64,000 bases of DNA from an uncultured Oscillospiraceae bacterium (GCA_910585265.1 CAJUCA010000001.1:62001-126000), one strand, 5' to 3'. Shown: positions 48,506 through 58,886, counted from the stretch's first letter. Notes: generated by a model from the sequence alone, not told the origin. Made by a program: numbers and translations.

Positions 48506-50902
48506 TCATTTCATGTTCCAGATGTTCTGGGCGTACTCCTCCACCGCCCGGTCGGCGGAGAAGAAGCCCGCCTTGGCGATGTTCACCAGGGACATCTTGT
48601 TGAACCGGGCCTTGTCGCCGTAGATGGCGGACACGTCCCGCTGGGCGCGCACGTAGTCGTGGAAGTCCGCCAGACACATATAGGGATCGGCGGGGCCCTT
48701 GTGGTTGGTGGTCAGGGAACGCACGATGTCATCAAAGTGCATTCCGCCGATGCCGCCCATGAGCAGATCCATGACGGCCTTCAGCTCCGGATCGCCGTGG
48801 ACGTAGTCCAGGGGGCGGTAGCCGCTGCGCCACAGGTCGTTGACCTCCTCGGTCTTGAGGCCGAACAGGACGATGTTGTCGTCCCCCACCTGCTCGTGGA
48901 TCTCCACGTTCGCGCCGTCCAGGGTGCCCAGAGTCACCGCGCCGTTGATCATCAGCTTCATGTTTCCGGTGCCGCTGGCCTCCTTGCCGGCGATGGAGAT
49001 CTGCTCGGAGATCTCGGCGGCGGGGATGATGATCTCCGCCAGGGAGACATTGTAGTCCTCCATAAAGACCACCTTCAGCTTATCCTGAACGTCCGGGTCG
49101 TGGTTGACCAGGTTGGACACGGACACAATGAGCTGGATGATCTGCTTCGCCATGATATATCCGGCGGACGCCTTGGCGGCGAACACGAAGGTGCGGGGCT
49201 GGAAGGGCGCGCCGGGATTGTGCTTGATCTCCAGATACATATGGAGGATCTGGAGGACGTTCAGCAGCTGCCGCTTGTACTCGTGGAGCCGCTTGATCTG
49301 CACGTCGAACAGGGAGCCGGGGTCTACCACGATGCCGTTGCGCTTGAGGATCAGATCCGCCAGCCGCTTCTTGTTCTCCAGCTTGATGTCCTGGAGCCGC
49401 TGGAGCACCTGCTTGTCGTCCTTGAACTTCAGCAGCTTTTCCAGCTCCCGGCTGTCCTTGGTGAAGCCGTCCCCGATAAGCTCCTTCAGCAGGGCCGTCA
49501 GCTCCGGGTTGGACTGGCACAGCCAGCGGCGGTAGGCGATGCCGTTGGTGACGTTGCAGAAATGATCCGGCTCCATCTCGTAGTAGTCCCGGAAGATGGA
49601 GTTGGTGAGGATCTCGGAGTGGAGCTTGGACACGCCGTTTACCTTGTGGCAGGCGGATAGGCACAGGTTGGCCATGCGGATCTCATGGCGGCTGATGACG
49701 GCCATATACTCGATCTTGCCCGTGTCATTGCCATAAAATTCGTGGAGCCGGGCCCGCAGGCGGCGGTCGATCTCCTCCACAATCTGGTACACCCGGGGCA
49801 GGAGCTGCTGGAACAGATCCACGCTCCACCGCTCCAGGGCCTCGCTCATGACGGTGTGGTTGGTGTAGGACAGGGTGCGGCAGGTGATGTCCCAGGCCTT
49901 GTCCCAGGGGTAGTCGTACTCGTCCACCAGCAGGCGCATCAGCTCGGGCACGCACAGGGCGGGATGGGTGTCGTTGATGTGGATGGACACCTTGTCGGGC
50001 AGGTTGTCCAGGCTCCGGTTCTCCCGCAGGTGCTTTCTCAGAATGGTCTGCACAGAGGCGGACACCAGCAGATACTGCTGGCGCAGGCGCAGCCGCTTGC
50101 CCTCGGTGTGGTCGTCGGCGGGGTAGAGCACCTTGGAAATGACCTCCGCCATGGTGTCCCCCTCCAGGGCCTTGGCGTAATCGCCCCGGGAGAAGGCGGA
50201 CATATCGAAGCTCTTGGGGGACTTGGCGGACCACAGCACCAGGGGGTTGACGGCCTTGCTGTCATACCCGGAAATATACATCTTGTTGGGCACCGCCATG
50301 ACGGACTGGTAGTTCAGGTGGGCGGCCCGGAAGCGGCCGTTGTCCTCCCAGGTGTGGATGTTTCCGCCGAAGCGCACCTCCACCGCCTCGCCCTCGTGGG
50401 GCACCAGCCACACGTCGCCCATGCTCAGCCAGTCGTCGGGGAACTCCACCTGCCAGCCGTCCACGATCTTCTGCTTGAAGATGCCGAACTCATAGCGGAT
50501 GGAATAGCCCGTCATGGGCAGATCCAGGCTGGCGGCGGAGTCCATGTAGCAGGAGGCCAGACGGCCCAGGCCGCCGTTGCCCAGACCCGCGTCGGGCTCG
50601 ATCTCGTACAGGTCGTGGATATCCACGCCGCACTTGTCCAGGGCCTTGGCGAACACGTCCTCCAGCCCCAGGTTGTAAAGGTTGTTCCGCAGGGAGGTGC
50701 CCACCAGAAACTCCATGGACATATAGTAGACCTGCTTGCCCTGGTTCTTGCGGTGGAACTCCGCGCTCTTGCTGGCCAGCATCCCGTTCACCACATAGCA
50801 CAGGGCCCGGTACATCTGCTGGGGAGAAGCGGTGGTCATGGAGCAGCCGTACCGCACCAGCAGCATCTCGTCCATTTGCTTGATAACCTGTTTTTGATCC
50901 AT
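48506..50902 (-). CDS. glgP: Glycogen phosphorylase
   Basis: Releases glucose 1-phosphate from glycogen using PLP. The 798 residues have YYMSMEFLVGTSLRNNLYNL, LGNGGLGRLASCYMDS, ANTH-like VSIHINDTHPALCVPEL, FVFAAKASAGYIMAKQII, and the PLP-Lys motif EASGTGNMKLMINGAVTLGT. The length is normal for the maltodextrin/glycogen phosphorylase family. The ATG at 50900-50902 follows AAGAAGGGAAC at longer than usual spacing. It is transcribed from its own promoter, apart from glgBCDA. Confidence 0.96.
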   Translation of the reverse strand: MDQKQVIKQMDEMLLVRYGCSMTTASPQQMYRALCYVVNGMLASKSAEFHRKNQGKQVYYMSMEFLVGTSLRNNLYNLGLEDVFAKALDKCGVDIHDLYEIEPDAGLGNGGLGRLASCYMDSAASLDLPMTGYSIRYEFGIFKQKIVDGWQVEFPDDWLSMGDVWLVPHEGEAVEVRFGGNIHTWEDNGRFRAAHLNYQSVMAVPNKMYISGYDSKAVNPLVLWSAKSPKSFDMSAFSRGDYAKALEGDTMAEVISKVLYPADDHTEGKRLRLRQQYLLVSASVQTILRKHLRENRSLDNLPDKVSIHINDTHPALCVPELMRLLVDEYDYPWDKAWDITCRTLSYTNHTVMSEALERWSVDLFQQLLPRVYQIVEEIDRRLRARLHEFYGNDTGKIEYMAVISRHEIRMANLCLSACHKVNGVSKLHSEILTNSIFRDYYEMEPDHFCNVTNGIAYRRWLCQSNPELTALLKELIGDGFTKDSRELEKLLKFKDDKQVLQRLQDIKLENKKRLADLILKRNGIVVDPGSLFDVQIKRLHEYKRQLLNVLQILHMYLEIKHNPGAPFQPRTFVFAAKASAGYIMAKQIIQLIVSVSNLVNHDPDVQDKLKVVFMEDYNVSLAEIIIPAAEISEQISIAGKEASGTGNMKLMINGAVTLGTLDGANVEIHEQVGDDNIVLFGLKTEEVNDLWRSGYRPLDYVHGDPELKAVMDLLMGGIGGMHFDDIVRSLTTNHKGPADPYMCLADFHDYVRAQRDVSAIYGDKARFNKMSLVNIAKAGFFSADRAVEEYAQNIWNMK

Positions 50903-50977
50903 ATGTTGATCTGTTCCCTTCTTAACCGGCCCGGGGCCGGGAATTGACGAACTTTTCCAATCCTTCCCGAAAGCGCA

Positions 50978-51007
50978 AGTCACAGCCCGCTCCCGCAGGC
51001 TGTGACT
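50978..51007 (-). terminator. Hairpin between glgA and glgP
   Basis: A 10-bp perfect stem AGTCACAGCC / GGCTGTGACT with a 10-nt loop in the glgP leader. It has no U tract, so it may be a leader structure rather than the end of the glgA transcript. Confidence 0.45.
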
Positions 51008-51033
51008 GCACCGGGCCAGGTAAATGCCCATTT

Positions 51034-51039
51034 ATTATA
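51034..51039 (-). promoter_or_regulatory. Extended -10 promoter of glgP
   Basis: TGATATAAT on the minus strand (TATAAT at 51034-51039), with no good -35. A CACTTGATAGTG dyad lies just upstream at 51043-51054 and might bind a regulator. Confidence 0.5.
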
Positions 51040-51136
51040 TCACACTATCAAGTGAATTTGCACTACTTTTTTCACTTTTTTCGTGTAACTGTGAAAATGA
51101 AGAAAATGAGCCAAAATTTCGGTTAAAATTCGTCAC

Positions 51137-52570
51137 TTACTCCATCATTGAGCGGTAAATATCCCAATACTCCTGGACAGAACGCTTCCAGGAACTGTCA
51201 TAGGCCATCACGCTCTTTTGCAGAGCTGTCCAATGCTCCTTATCGTGGAACAAAGACTCCCCCCGGCGCACCGCGTCCAGCATATCGTGGGCGTTGTAGC
51301 TCTTGAAGGTAAAGCCGTTCCCCTCCCCCGTCTCGATGTTGTAGGCGGGCACCGTGTCAAACAACCCCCCGGTCTCCCGGACGATGGGAATGGTGCCGTA
51401 CCGCATAGCGATGAGCTGGGTCAGGCCGCAGGGCTCCTGCTTGGAGGGCATGAGGACCAGATCCGCCCCGGCATACGCCTGATGGGCCAGGGTGTTGTCG
51501 AACACGATGTTGGCGGACATCTTGGCGGGGAAGCGTCCCGCGTAGGAGCGGAACATCTCCTCATACTGCCACTCTCCGGTACCGATCACCACCAGCTGGA
51601 GGTCGTCCCACATCAGGTCGTCCATCACCCGCTGAACCAGATCCACGCCCTTGTGCCCCACCAGCCGGGTGATCATGATGATCAGGGGCACATCGTCCCG
51701 GACCGCCAGACCCAAACGCTCCTGGAGGAACTTCTTGTTCTCCGCCTTCTTCTCCAGGCTGTCCGCGTCAAACCCGGCGTAGAGCAGGGGGTCCGCGGCC
51801 GGGTTGAACTCGTCCAGGTCGATGCCGTTCACCACGCCGTTGAGCTTATAGCTGTGCTGGCGCAGAACGTCGTGAAGCCCGTGGGCGAAGTAGGGGTTCT
51901 GAATCTCAAAGGCATAGGTGTGGGACACGGTGCTCACCCGGTCGGACACCAGGATGGCGGCCTTCATCAGGTTGGTGCAGTTGTCGAAGTGCATGGTGCC
52001 CTTCCAGTCCTCGGGCAGGCCCAGCACCTCGTCCACAAAGGAGTCCGGGAACCGGCCCTGGTACTCCATGTTGTGGATGGTGTACAGGGTGCGGATAGCC
52101 TGATAGGACGGCAGGTGCATATAGTGGGCCCGGAGGAACACGGGCACCAGGGCGGTCTGCCAGTCGTTGGCGTGGATCACGTCGGGATACCAGGCCAAAT
52201 GCTGGAGGGCCTCCAAAATGGCCTTGGAGAAGAAGGCGAACCGCTCCCCGTCGTCATAGTGTCCGTAACAGCCGTCCCGGTAGAAATAGTATTCGTTGTC
52301 GATGAAGTAGTATTGGAGCTTCTTGCGCTTGCTCACCGCCCGGAACAGGCCCGCGTACACATTCCGCCAGGACAGGGGGACGGTAAAGTTTGTGATGTAC
52401 TCCAGCTCAAACTCCGGATTGTCCTTGATGGCCTTGTAGTAGGGCAGGAATACCGCCACCTCAGTGTTGGGAGACTCGGCCAGAGCCTTGGGGAGGGCGG
52501 CGGCTACGTCCCCCAGCCCCCCGGTCTTGACAAAGGGCGCGGCCTCGCTGGAGGCAAGCAGGATTTTCAT
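51137..52570 (-). CDS. glgA: Glycogen synthase (ADP-glucose)
   Basis: Adds glucose from ADP-glucose to growing glycogen (GT5 family). The 477 residues begin KILLASSEAAPFVKTGGLGD with the ADP-glucose-binding KTGGLGD. They have VIHANDWQTALVPVFLRAHY, NGIDLDEFNPAADPLLY, and MPSKQEPCGLTQLIAMRYG with the catalytic Glu. The length is standard. The start overlaps the glgD stop by 4 bp. It ends the glgB-C-D-A operon. Confidence 0.96.
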   Translation of the reverse strand: MKILLASSEAAPFVKTGGLGDVAAALPKALAESPNTEVAVFLPYYKAIKDNPEFELEYITNFTVPLSWRNVYAGLFRAVSKRKKLQYYFIDNEYYFYRDGCYGHYDDGERFAFFSKAILEALQHLAWYPDVIHANDWQTALVPVFLRAHYMHLPSYQAIRTLYTIHNMEYQGRFPDSFVDEVLGLPEDWKGTMHFDNCTNLMKAAILVSDRVSTVSHTYAFEIQNPYFAHGLHDVLRQHSYKLNGVVNGIDLDEFNPAADPLLYAGFDADSLEKKAENKKFLQERLGLAVRDDVPLIIMITRLVGHKGVDLVQRVMDDLMWDDLQLVVIGTGEWQYEEMFRSYAGRFPAKMSANIVFDNTLAHQAYAGADLVLMPSKQEPCGLTQLIAMRYGTIPIVRETGGLFDTVPAYNIETGEGNGFTFKSYNAHDMLDAVRRGESLFHDKEHWTALQKSVMAYDSSWKRSVQEYWDIYRSMME

Positions 52571-53688
52571 ACGGTGACTCCTTTACGAATGACCACGGGA
52601 TTGGACTCCAGGCCCTTGAGCTGCGCGCCGCTGGTGATGTTGACCCACTTGTCCACCACCACGTTCTCCAGGCTGGCACCCTCGCCCACCAAGCTGCCCT
52701 GCATGATCACGCAGTTCTTCAGGGTCGCGCCCTTGCCGATCTTCACGCCCCGGGAGAGGACACAGTTCTCCACCTTGCCCTCGATGATGCAGCCGTCGGC
52801 GATCACGCAGCCGCTGACCTCGCACTCCGTACCGTAGTGGCAGGGCACCTCGTCGGTGACGCGGGTAAAGATGGGACGGTCGCCCCGGAACAGCGGGGTG
52901 CCCACGGCGCAGTCAACGATGGACAGGCTGCTGCGGAAATACTCCTCCACGCTGCGGATGCGCAGCACCACATCGTCCACCTGGTAGAGGTTGATGGACA
53001 GGCGGCCCCGGTTGAACTCGTGCTGGATGAAGTCCCGCAGGAAGTCGTAGATGCCCCGGGAGGTATAGTCCCGGATCACGTTGATCAGGAAATCCCGGGA
53101 GATGATCATGTGGCCCATGCTGGCGTAGTCGCCGGCCTTGGCGACGCAGTCCAGGGCATAGGAGGTCACCCGGTGGCTGGGGTCGGCCCGCAGGACGGAG
53201 ACATAGTTCTCCTGGGAAGGCTCGCTCTCCAGGGTGGCCAGCATCGTGATATCACAGCCGCTGGCGATGTGGGCCTCCAGGGCGGGGCGGTAGTCGATGT
53301 TACACACCACATAGGCGTCCGCCAGCAGGACGTAGGGGGTGGTGGTGATGGTCTCCAGGTAGTCCAGCGCGTTGCGCAGATCGTCCAGCTTGCCCCGGTT
53401 GTTGGCCCCCACGTTCTCGGTGGCGAAGGGCGGCAGGAGCTGAAGGCCGCCGTTCTTCCGGTTCAGGTCGTACTGCTGGGCGTTGTTCAGGTGATCCATC
53501 AGGGAGTGGTAGTGCTGGGTGGCCAGCACGCCCACGTTGGTGATGCCGGAGTTGACCATATTGGACAGCACGAAATCCACCAGGCGGTAACGCCCGCCGA
53601 AGGGGATGGCGGCCATATTGCGGTCGTAAGTAAAGGTGCCGAGCTCACCGGAGTACATCTCAGAGAAAATAATACCAGTCATGTTCAT
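52567..53688 (-). CDS. glgD: Glucose-1-phosphate adenylyltransferase subunit GlgD
   Basis: A GlgC paralogue that forms a mixed enzyme with GlgC in Firmicutes and modulates it. The 373 residues have MTGIIFSEMYSGELGTFTYD, RNMAAIPFGGRYRLVDFVLS and VVCNIDYRPALEAH. The usual GlgC GGxGxRL motif is missing, as expected for GlgD. The C-terminal left-handed helix is present (VSGCVIADGCIIEGKVENCV). The ATG at 53686-53688 follows AAGGGGGTGTCCACC. Confidence 0.94.
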   Translation of the reverse strand: MNMTGIIFSEMYSGELGTFTYDRNMAAIPFGGRYRLVDFVLSNMVNSGITNVGVLATQHYHSLMDHLNNAQQYDLNRKNGGLQLLPPFATENVGANNRGKLDDLRNALDYLETITTTPYVLLADAYVVCNIDYRPALEAHIASGCDITMLATLESEPSQENYVSVLRADPSHRVTSYALDCVAKAGDYASMGHMIISRDFLINVIRDYTSRGIYDFLRDFIQHEFNRGRLSINLYQVDDVVLRIRSVEEYFRSSLSIVDCAVGTPLFRGDRPIFTRVTDEVPCHYGTECEVSGCVIADGCIIEGKVENCVLSRGVKIGKGATLKNCVIMQGSLVGEGASLENVVVDKWVNITSGAQLKGLESNPVVIRKGVTV

Positions 53689-53701
53689 GGTGGACACCCC
53701 C

Positions 53702-54892
53702 TTAAACAATTTCCTTGGGTTTGATGACGGAGCCGGCGGGGAGGGTTTTCTTGTGGCCCACCACGGTGATGCCCCAGTCCTCGTTGGGGCAGTTCTCCGG
53801 CCGTTCGCCGATCTTCACGCCCTCCTCAATGACGCAGCCCTCGCCCACGATGGCATAGCTGACGTTCGCGCCCTTGCACACCCTGGTGTTGGGCATGATC
53901 ACCGCCCCGGTGATGATCGCGCCCTCCTCCACCTCGCAGTCGGTGTAGAGGACGGAGTGCTCCACGGTGCCCCGGATGATACAGCCCTCCGCCACGAAGG
54001 AGTTGGTCACCCGCGCGCCCGGATCGATGCGGGTGGCGGGGGAGGCGTAGTTCCGGGCGTAGACCCGGAAGGAGGAATCCCGCATATTGATGGGATCGGT
54101 GGGGTCCAGCAGATCCATATTGGCGTCCCACAGGCTCTCCAGGGTGCCCACGTCCTTCCAGTAGCCCTCGAAGGCATAGGCGAACATGGGGCGGCCGTCC
54201 CGCAGGAAGGCGGGGATGATGTTCTTGCCGAAATCATTCTCCGACTTGGGGTCGGCCTCATCATCAATGAGGTACTGTTTCAGGGCGGACCAGGTGAAGA
54301 TGTACACGCCCATAGAGGCCAGATTGCTCTTGGGCTTCTTGGGCTTCTCCTCGAAGTCGGTGATGGCATCGTTTTCATCGGTGCTCATGATGCCCATGCG
54401 GGTGGCTTCCTCCAGGGAGACCGGCATGACGGCGATGGTGCACTCGGAGCCCTTCTCCTTGTGGAACTGGAGCATCTTGTTGTAGTCCATCTTATAGATG
54501 TGGTCGCCGGACAGGATCACCACGTACTCGGGATTATAGCGGTCCACAAAGGGGATGTTCTGGTAGATGGCGTTGGCGGTGCCCTTGTACCAGGACTCGG
54601 TCTTGGACTGGGTGTAGGGCGGCAGGATGTGGGCTCCGCCCCAGTTGCGGTTCAGATCCCAGGGCTGGCCGTTTCCGATGTAGTCGTTCAGCTCCAGGGG
54701 CTGGTACTGGGTGAGCACGCCCACGGTGTCGATGCCGGAGTTGACGCAGTTGGACAGCGGAAAATCGATGATGCGGTACTTGCCGCCGAAGGGCACCGCG
54801 GGCTTGGCGGTGTCCTGGGTCAGGCAGTACAGGCGGCTGCCCTGGCCTCCGGCCAGAAGCATGGCGATACATTCTTTTCTACGCTCGGACAA
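53702..54892 (-). CDS. glgC: Glucose-1-phosphate adenylyltransferase GlgC
   Basis: Makes ADP-glucose, the committed step of glycogen synthesis. The 396 residues have [70 protein letters not shown] and the C-terminal beta-helix ([20 protein letters not shown]). The start is TTG at 54890-54892, preceded by GGGGGAG; the next ATG would cut into the nucleotide motif. It lies between glgB and glgD. Confidence 0.95.
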   Translation of the reverse strand: MSERRKECIAMLLAGGQGSRLYCLTQDTAKPAVPFGGKYRIIDFPLSNCVNSGIDTVGVLTQYQPLELNDYIGNGQPWDLNRNWGGAHILPPYTQSKTESWYKGTANAIYQNIPFVDRYNPEYVVILSGDHIYKMDYNKMLQFHKEKGSECTIAVMPVSLEEATRMGIMSTDENDAITDFEEKPKKPKSNLASMGVYIFTWSALKQYLIDDEADPKSENDFGKNIIPAFLRDGRPMFAYAFEGYWKDVGTLESLWDANMDLLDPTDPINMRDSSFRVYARNYASPATRIDPGARVTNSFVAEGCIIRGTVEHSVLYTDCEVEEGAIITGAVIMPNTRVCKGANVSYAIVGEGCVIEEGVKIGERPENCPNEDWGITVVGHKKTLPAGSVIKPKEIV

Positions 54893-54912
54893 AGTGATCT
54901 CCCCCTCAAGTA

Positions 54913-57069
54913 TTACTTGGATTCGGCTTCGGTTTTCTTGGCAGCGGGTTTGCGCTTGGGCTTCGCCTCCCCGGTGTCGGCTTTTTTGGCCCGGGGCTTG
55001 CGGACGGGCTTGGCCTCGGCGGGCGCGGCGTCCGCCTTGGGCTTGCGGCCGGGCTTCTTCTTTGGCGCGGGCGTCTCCGTCTCCGCCGCCGCAGGCTGGG
55101 CGGACTTCTTCGCCGGGGCCTTGCGGGGCTTCTGGGAGGCCCCGTCCTTCTCCTGGGCCTCCTCCTTGGCGGCGCGGGGACTGGCCTTGCGCTCATAGAA
55201 TACGGTGGACATGGCGGGCAGGGTCAGGGACACGGCATAGGGCAGTCCGTGCAGCTCCTTCTTCTGGGCCTTCACGGGGAGCAGCTCCGTGCCCGCTCCG
55301 CCGTACCTGGCGTCGTCGCTGGACAGCACGGGGACATAGGTGCCCGCCTTGGGCACGCCGATCTCATAACCGGTGCGCTCCACGGGGCAGAAGTTACACA
55401 CCACGATGATCTCCTTCCCCTTCTCGTCAATGCGGCGGAAGGAGATCACGCTCTGCTCGCTGTCGTCGCAGGCGATCCACTGGAAGCCCTGCCAGTCGGT
55501 GTCGTTGCTCCACAGGGCGGGGTGGTCCAGGTAGTAGTGGTTCAGATCCCTCACATACGCCCGGAGCTGCTGGTGCTTTTCGAAGTCCAGCAGGAACCAG
55601 TCCAGCTCCTTCTTCTCGTCCCACTCGATAAACTGGCCGAACTCGCCGCCCATGAACAGGAGCTTCTTGCCCGGGTGGGTCATCATGTACCCGTAAAACG
55701 CCCGCAGGCCATGGAACTTGTCGGCGTAGTCCCCCGGCATCTTGTTGATGAGGGAGCACTTCCCATGCACCACCTCGTCGTGGGACAGGGGCAGGACAAA
55801 GTTCTCCGAGAAAGCGTAGGTCAGGGAGAAGGTGATATTGTTATGCTTGCCCTTCCGGAACAGGGGATCGGTGGACATATAGTCCACCATATCGTGCATC
55901 CAGCCCATGTTCCACTTGAAGTTGAAGCCCAGGCCGTTGAAGTCCTCCTTGGGCTTGGTGACGTTGGCGTAGGCGGTGGACTCCTCCGCCACCATGATCA
56001 CGTGGGGATCGAAGGCGAAGGCGGCGGCGTTCATGTCCTGGAGGAAGGCCACCGCGTCCAGGTTGATATTGCCGCCGTACTGGTTGGGTCGCCACTCGCC
56101 GCCCCGGCGTCCGTAATCCAGGTAGAGCATGGAGGCCACCGCGTCCACCCGGATGCCGTCCACGTGGAACTTTTCCAGCCAGTAGACCACGTTGGAGATC
56201 AGGAAGGAGCGCACCTCATACCGGCCGTAATCAAAGATCCGGGTGCCCCAGTCCGGATGCTCCCGGCGGAGGGGATCGGCGGGCTCGTAGCAGTACCCGC
56301 CGTCAAACTCAAACAGGCCGCACTCGTCCCGGGGGAAGTGCGCACCCACCCAGTCGATGATAACGCCGATGCCCCCCTCGTGGCACAGATCCACGAACTT
56401 CATGAAGTCGTGGGGGGTGCCGTACCGGGAGGTGGGGGCGTAGTAGCCCGTAACCTGATAGCCCCAGGAGGGGTCATAGGGGAACTCGCTGACGGGGAGC
56501 AGCTCCACGTGGGTGTAGCCCATCTCCTTTAAGTAGGGCACCAGCTCCTTCGCGCAGTCCACATAGGAGAGGAAATTCCCGTCCTTATGCCGCCGCCAGG
56601 AGCCCAGGTGCATCTCGTAGATGTTCATGGGGCTTTTCAGGATCTCCCGCCTGCCCCGCGCCCGGCGGTAGGCCCCGTCCGTCCACGCAAAGCCGTCCAG
56701 GTCAAAGACCTTGCTGGCGTTCTCCGGCCGGGTGGCGGCATGGGTGGCGTAGGGGTCGGCCCGGAATACGAAGGAGCCGTCGGGCCGCTCGATATAGAAT
56801 TTATACTCGTCGTAGGTCTGGACGCCGGGGATAAACCGCTCCCAGATGCCGGGGGCGATGGGCTCCATCACGGGGGCCTCCTTGTCCCAGCTGTTGAAGC
56901 TGCCCAGCACCCGCACGCTCTTGGCGTGGGGGGCCCACACGCGGAAGACATAGCCCTCCTGTCCGTCCACCGCCTGCCTGTGACAGCCCAGGAACCGGTA
57001 CGCGTCGTGGCTGACGCCGCCGCTGAAGCGGGCGATGGCTTCGCTGAGTTGGTCTGTTTTGTTCAACAT
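54913..57069 (-). CDS. glgB: 1,4-alpha-glucan branching enzyme with Lys-rich C-terminal tail
   Basis: Introduces alpha-1,6 branches in glycogen (GH13). The 718 residues have an N-terminal CBM48 ([20 protein letters not shown]) and a catalytic barrel with [20 protein letters not shown]. The catalytic nucleophile is in [18 protein letters not shown] and the acid/base in [21 protein letters not shown] follows. After the usual end (MSTVFYER) a tail of about 90 residues is rich in Lys, Ala and Pro ([32 protein letters not shown]). That tail is unusual and looks like histone H1-type sequence. The gene heads the glgBCDA operon. Confidence 0.95.
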   Translation of the reverse strand: MLNKTDQLSEAIARFSGGVSHDAYRFLGCHRQAVDGQEGYVFRVWAPHAKSVRVLGSFNSWDKEAPVMEPIAPGIWERFIPGVQTYDEYKFYIERPDGSFVFRADPYATHAATRPENASKVFDLDGFAWTDGAYRRARGRREILKSPMNIYEMHLGSWRRHKDGNFLSYVDCAKELVPYLKEMGYTHVELLPVSEFPYDPSWGYQVTGYYAPTSRYGTPHDFMKFVDLCHEGGIGVIIDWVGAHFPRDECGLFEFDGGYCYEPADPLRREHPDWGTRIFDYGRYEVRSFLISNVVYWLEKFHVDGIRVDAVASMLYLDYGRRGGEWRPNQYGGNINLDAVAFLQDMNAAAFAFDPHVIMVAEESTAYANVTKPKEDFNGLGFNFKWNMGWMHDMVDYMSTDPLFRKGKHNNITFSLTYAFSENFVLPLSHDEVVHGKCSLINKMPGDYADKFHGLRAFYGYMMTHPGKKLLFMGGEFGQFIEWDEKKELDWFLLDFEKHQQLRAYVRDLNHYYLDHPALWSNDTDWQGFQWIACDDSEQSVISFRRIDEKGKEIIVVCNFCPVERTGYEIGVPKAGTYVPVLSSDDARYGGAGTELLPVKAQKKELHGLPYAVSLTLPAMSTVFYERKASPRAAKEEAQEKDGASQKPRKAPAKKSAQPAAAETETPAPKKKPGRKPKADAAPAEAKPVRKPRAKKADTGEAKPKRKPAAKKTEAESK

Positions 57070-57141
57070 ATCGTGCCTCCAAACCTCCGCCGGATCGGGG
57101 CGGAACCTGTGTAAATAATCCTGGCACGCCCTTGGACGTGC

Positions 57142-57183
57142 TATGATATCATACATTATAGCGTGGTTGGCACATAAAGTCAA
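57142..57183 (-). promoter_or_regulatory. Sigma-A promoter and operator-like palindrome of the glgBCDA operon
   Basis: On the minus strand -35 TTGACT (57178-57183), 17-bp spacer, -10 TATAAT (57155-57160). Directly downstream a perfect 12-bp palindrome TATGATATCATA (57142-57153) covers the predicted start site, a typical repressor position. The 304-bp interval 57070-57373 holds nothing else clear apart from the MATE ribosome site. Confidence 0.75.
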
Positions 57184-57373
57184 GGTGCACAAAAAGCAAA
57201 ACAAAAAGCAGACAGATTCTGTCAATCTATGCGAAATCCTCTGGAAACGTTTTGAAAAACCGGGAAAACCGCCGGATGGGCTTGCCATTCCCCGGACACA
57301 GGGGTATAATAGCCCCCGCGCCGCCGGAAGGGCCGCCGCTTGGATTTTTACAAAGGGAGGAGCGTGCCAAGAA

Positions 57374-58708
57374 ATGCTGTTTACCCGCCGCCAGATCCTG
57401 TCCCTGTTGCTCCCCCTGATGCTGGAGCAGCTTCTCTCCGGACTCATGGGCATCGCGGACACCATGATGGTCACCGCCGTGGGGGAGAGCGCGATCTCCG
57501 CGGTGTCCCTGGTGGACACCGTCAACGTGCTGATGCTCAACTTGCTCAGCGCGATGGCTGCCGGGGGCGTCATCGTCTGCTCCCAATACCTGGGCCGCGG
57601 GGAGGCGGACCGGGCCGCCAACGCCGCCCGGCAGGTGCTGCTGGCCGCCCTGGGTCTGAGCCTTGTCGTCATGGCCCTGTGCCTGCTCCTGCGCCGTCCC
57701 CTGCTGGCCCTGATCTTCGGCTCGGTGGAGTCCGCCGTGATGGAGCAGGCCCTGACCTATTTCCTCATCACCGCCCTGTCCTACCCCTTCTTAGCCGCCC
57801 AGCAGACGGCGGCGGCGGTGTTCCGGGCGGAGGGACGCTCCGCCCCTCCCATGGCGGTGGCGGCGGCGGCAAACGCCGTCAACATCGCCGGAAACGCGGT
57901 GCTCATCTTTGTGTTCCACCAGGGGGTGGCGGGAGCCGCCCTTGCCACTCTGATCTCCCGCGTCCTCAGCGCGGTGGTGCTGATGGCCCTGCTCCGTAGC
58001 CGGAAGCTCACCGTCTCCATCCGGGACTACCGGAGCATACGCCCCGACAGGGCCGTGATGGGCACGGTGCTGCGGGTGGGCGTGCCCACCGGGGTGGAAA
58101 ACGCCATGTTCCAGCTGGGCAAGCTGATGGTGCAGTCCACTGTGGCCACCTTCTCCACCGCCGCCATCGCCGCCCACGCCATGGCCCAGACCCTGGACAT
58201 GGTGCAGAGTATGCCCAGCATCGCCATCGGCCTGGGCCTGCTGACGGTGGTGGGCCAGTGCATGGGGGCGGGCCGGGTGGAGGAGGCCCGCGCCTGCGTC
58301 AAGCGGTTCTGCCTGCTGTCGGAGGGAGCCATGCTGGTGATGAGCACCCTGGTGGTGGTCTCCACCCCGCTGGTCACCCGGCTGTCCCGGATGTCGCCGG
58401 ACAGTGCCGGGCTGACCCTCCGGCTCGTCCTGCTGGTGAGCGCGGGCAAGCTGGCCTTCTGGGTGCTGGCCTTCACCCTGCCCCAGGGTATGCGGGCCGC
58501 GGGGGACGTGCGGTTCGCGGCGGGCGTGTCCGCCGCGTCCATGTGGATCTTCCGGGTGGGCCTGTGCCTGCTGCTGTGCCGGGGGTTCGGCGTAGGGCTG
58601 TACGGCGTGTGGATCGCGTGGCTGGCGGACTGGCTGTGCCGGGCGGCGGTGTATACGCTGCGGTTCCGGAGCGGCAAATGGACGGGCTTCCGCGTTCTGC
58701 GGGGTTAG
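57374..58708 (+). CDS. MATE family efflux transporter (second copy)
   Basis: Predicted exporter with about twelve membrane segments over 444 residues. It starts FTRRQILSLLLPLMLEQLLS and GLMGIADTMMVTAVGESAIS, typical of the MATE branch found in Clostridia. The second half begins VMGTVLRVGVPTGVENAMFQ. A GGGAGG lies 13 nt before the ATG at 57374, a long spacing, so the start is moderately sure. The stop TAG spans the junction with palindromic repeat copy D. It is not closely related to the MATE gene at 33741. Confidence 0.9.
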   Translation: MLFTRRQILSLLLPLMLEQLLSGLMGIADTMMVTAVGESAISAVSLVDTVNVLMLNLLSAMAAGGVIVCSQYLGRGEADRAANAARQVLLAALGLSLVVMALCLLLRRPLLALIFGSVESAVMEQALTYFLITALSYPFLAAQQTAAAVFRAEGRSAPPMAVAAAANAVNIAGNAVLIFVFHQGVAGAALATLISRVLSAVVLMALLRSRKLTVSIRDYRSIRPDRAVMGTVLRVGVPTGVENAMFQLGKLMVQSTVATFSTAAIAAHAMAQTLDMVQSMPSIAIGLGLLTVVGQCMGAGRVEEARACVKRFCLLSEGAMLVMSTLVVVSTPLVTRLSRMSPDSAGLTLRLVLLVSAGKLAFWVLAFTLPQGMRAAGDVRFAAGVSAASMWIFRVGLCLLLCRGFGVGLYGVWIAWLADWLCRAAVYTLRFRSGKWTGFRVLRG

Positions 58709-58867
58709 AAGCTGTACCAATAGCCTCAGCACCCAGTTTAACGGCCAGAATTGCCGCTGGCCGCGTTGAAAAATCTTGAAATACACAAAGTATTCCCGCG
58801 ATTTTTCGCCTTGCCACCGGCAATTCTGACTCGCGAATCTGAATACTTCGGCTATTGGTACAGCTTC
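58708..58867 (+). repeat. Nested-palindrome repeat, copy D (160 bp)
   Basis: Ends GAAGCTGTACCAATAGCC / GGCTATTGGTACAGCTTC are perfect inverted repeats, though different in sequence from copies A-C. The core (GCGTTGAAAAATCTTGAAATAC, ACAAA, GTATTCCCGCGATTTTTCGC in consecutive pieces) matches copy C. It is flanked by TTA on both sides. It starts in the stop codon of the MATE gene. Confidence 0.85.
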
Positions 58868-58886
58868 TTAGATTTGCGCCCGGGGG

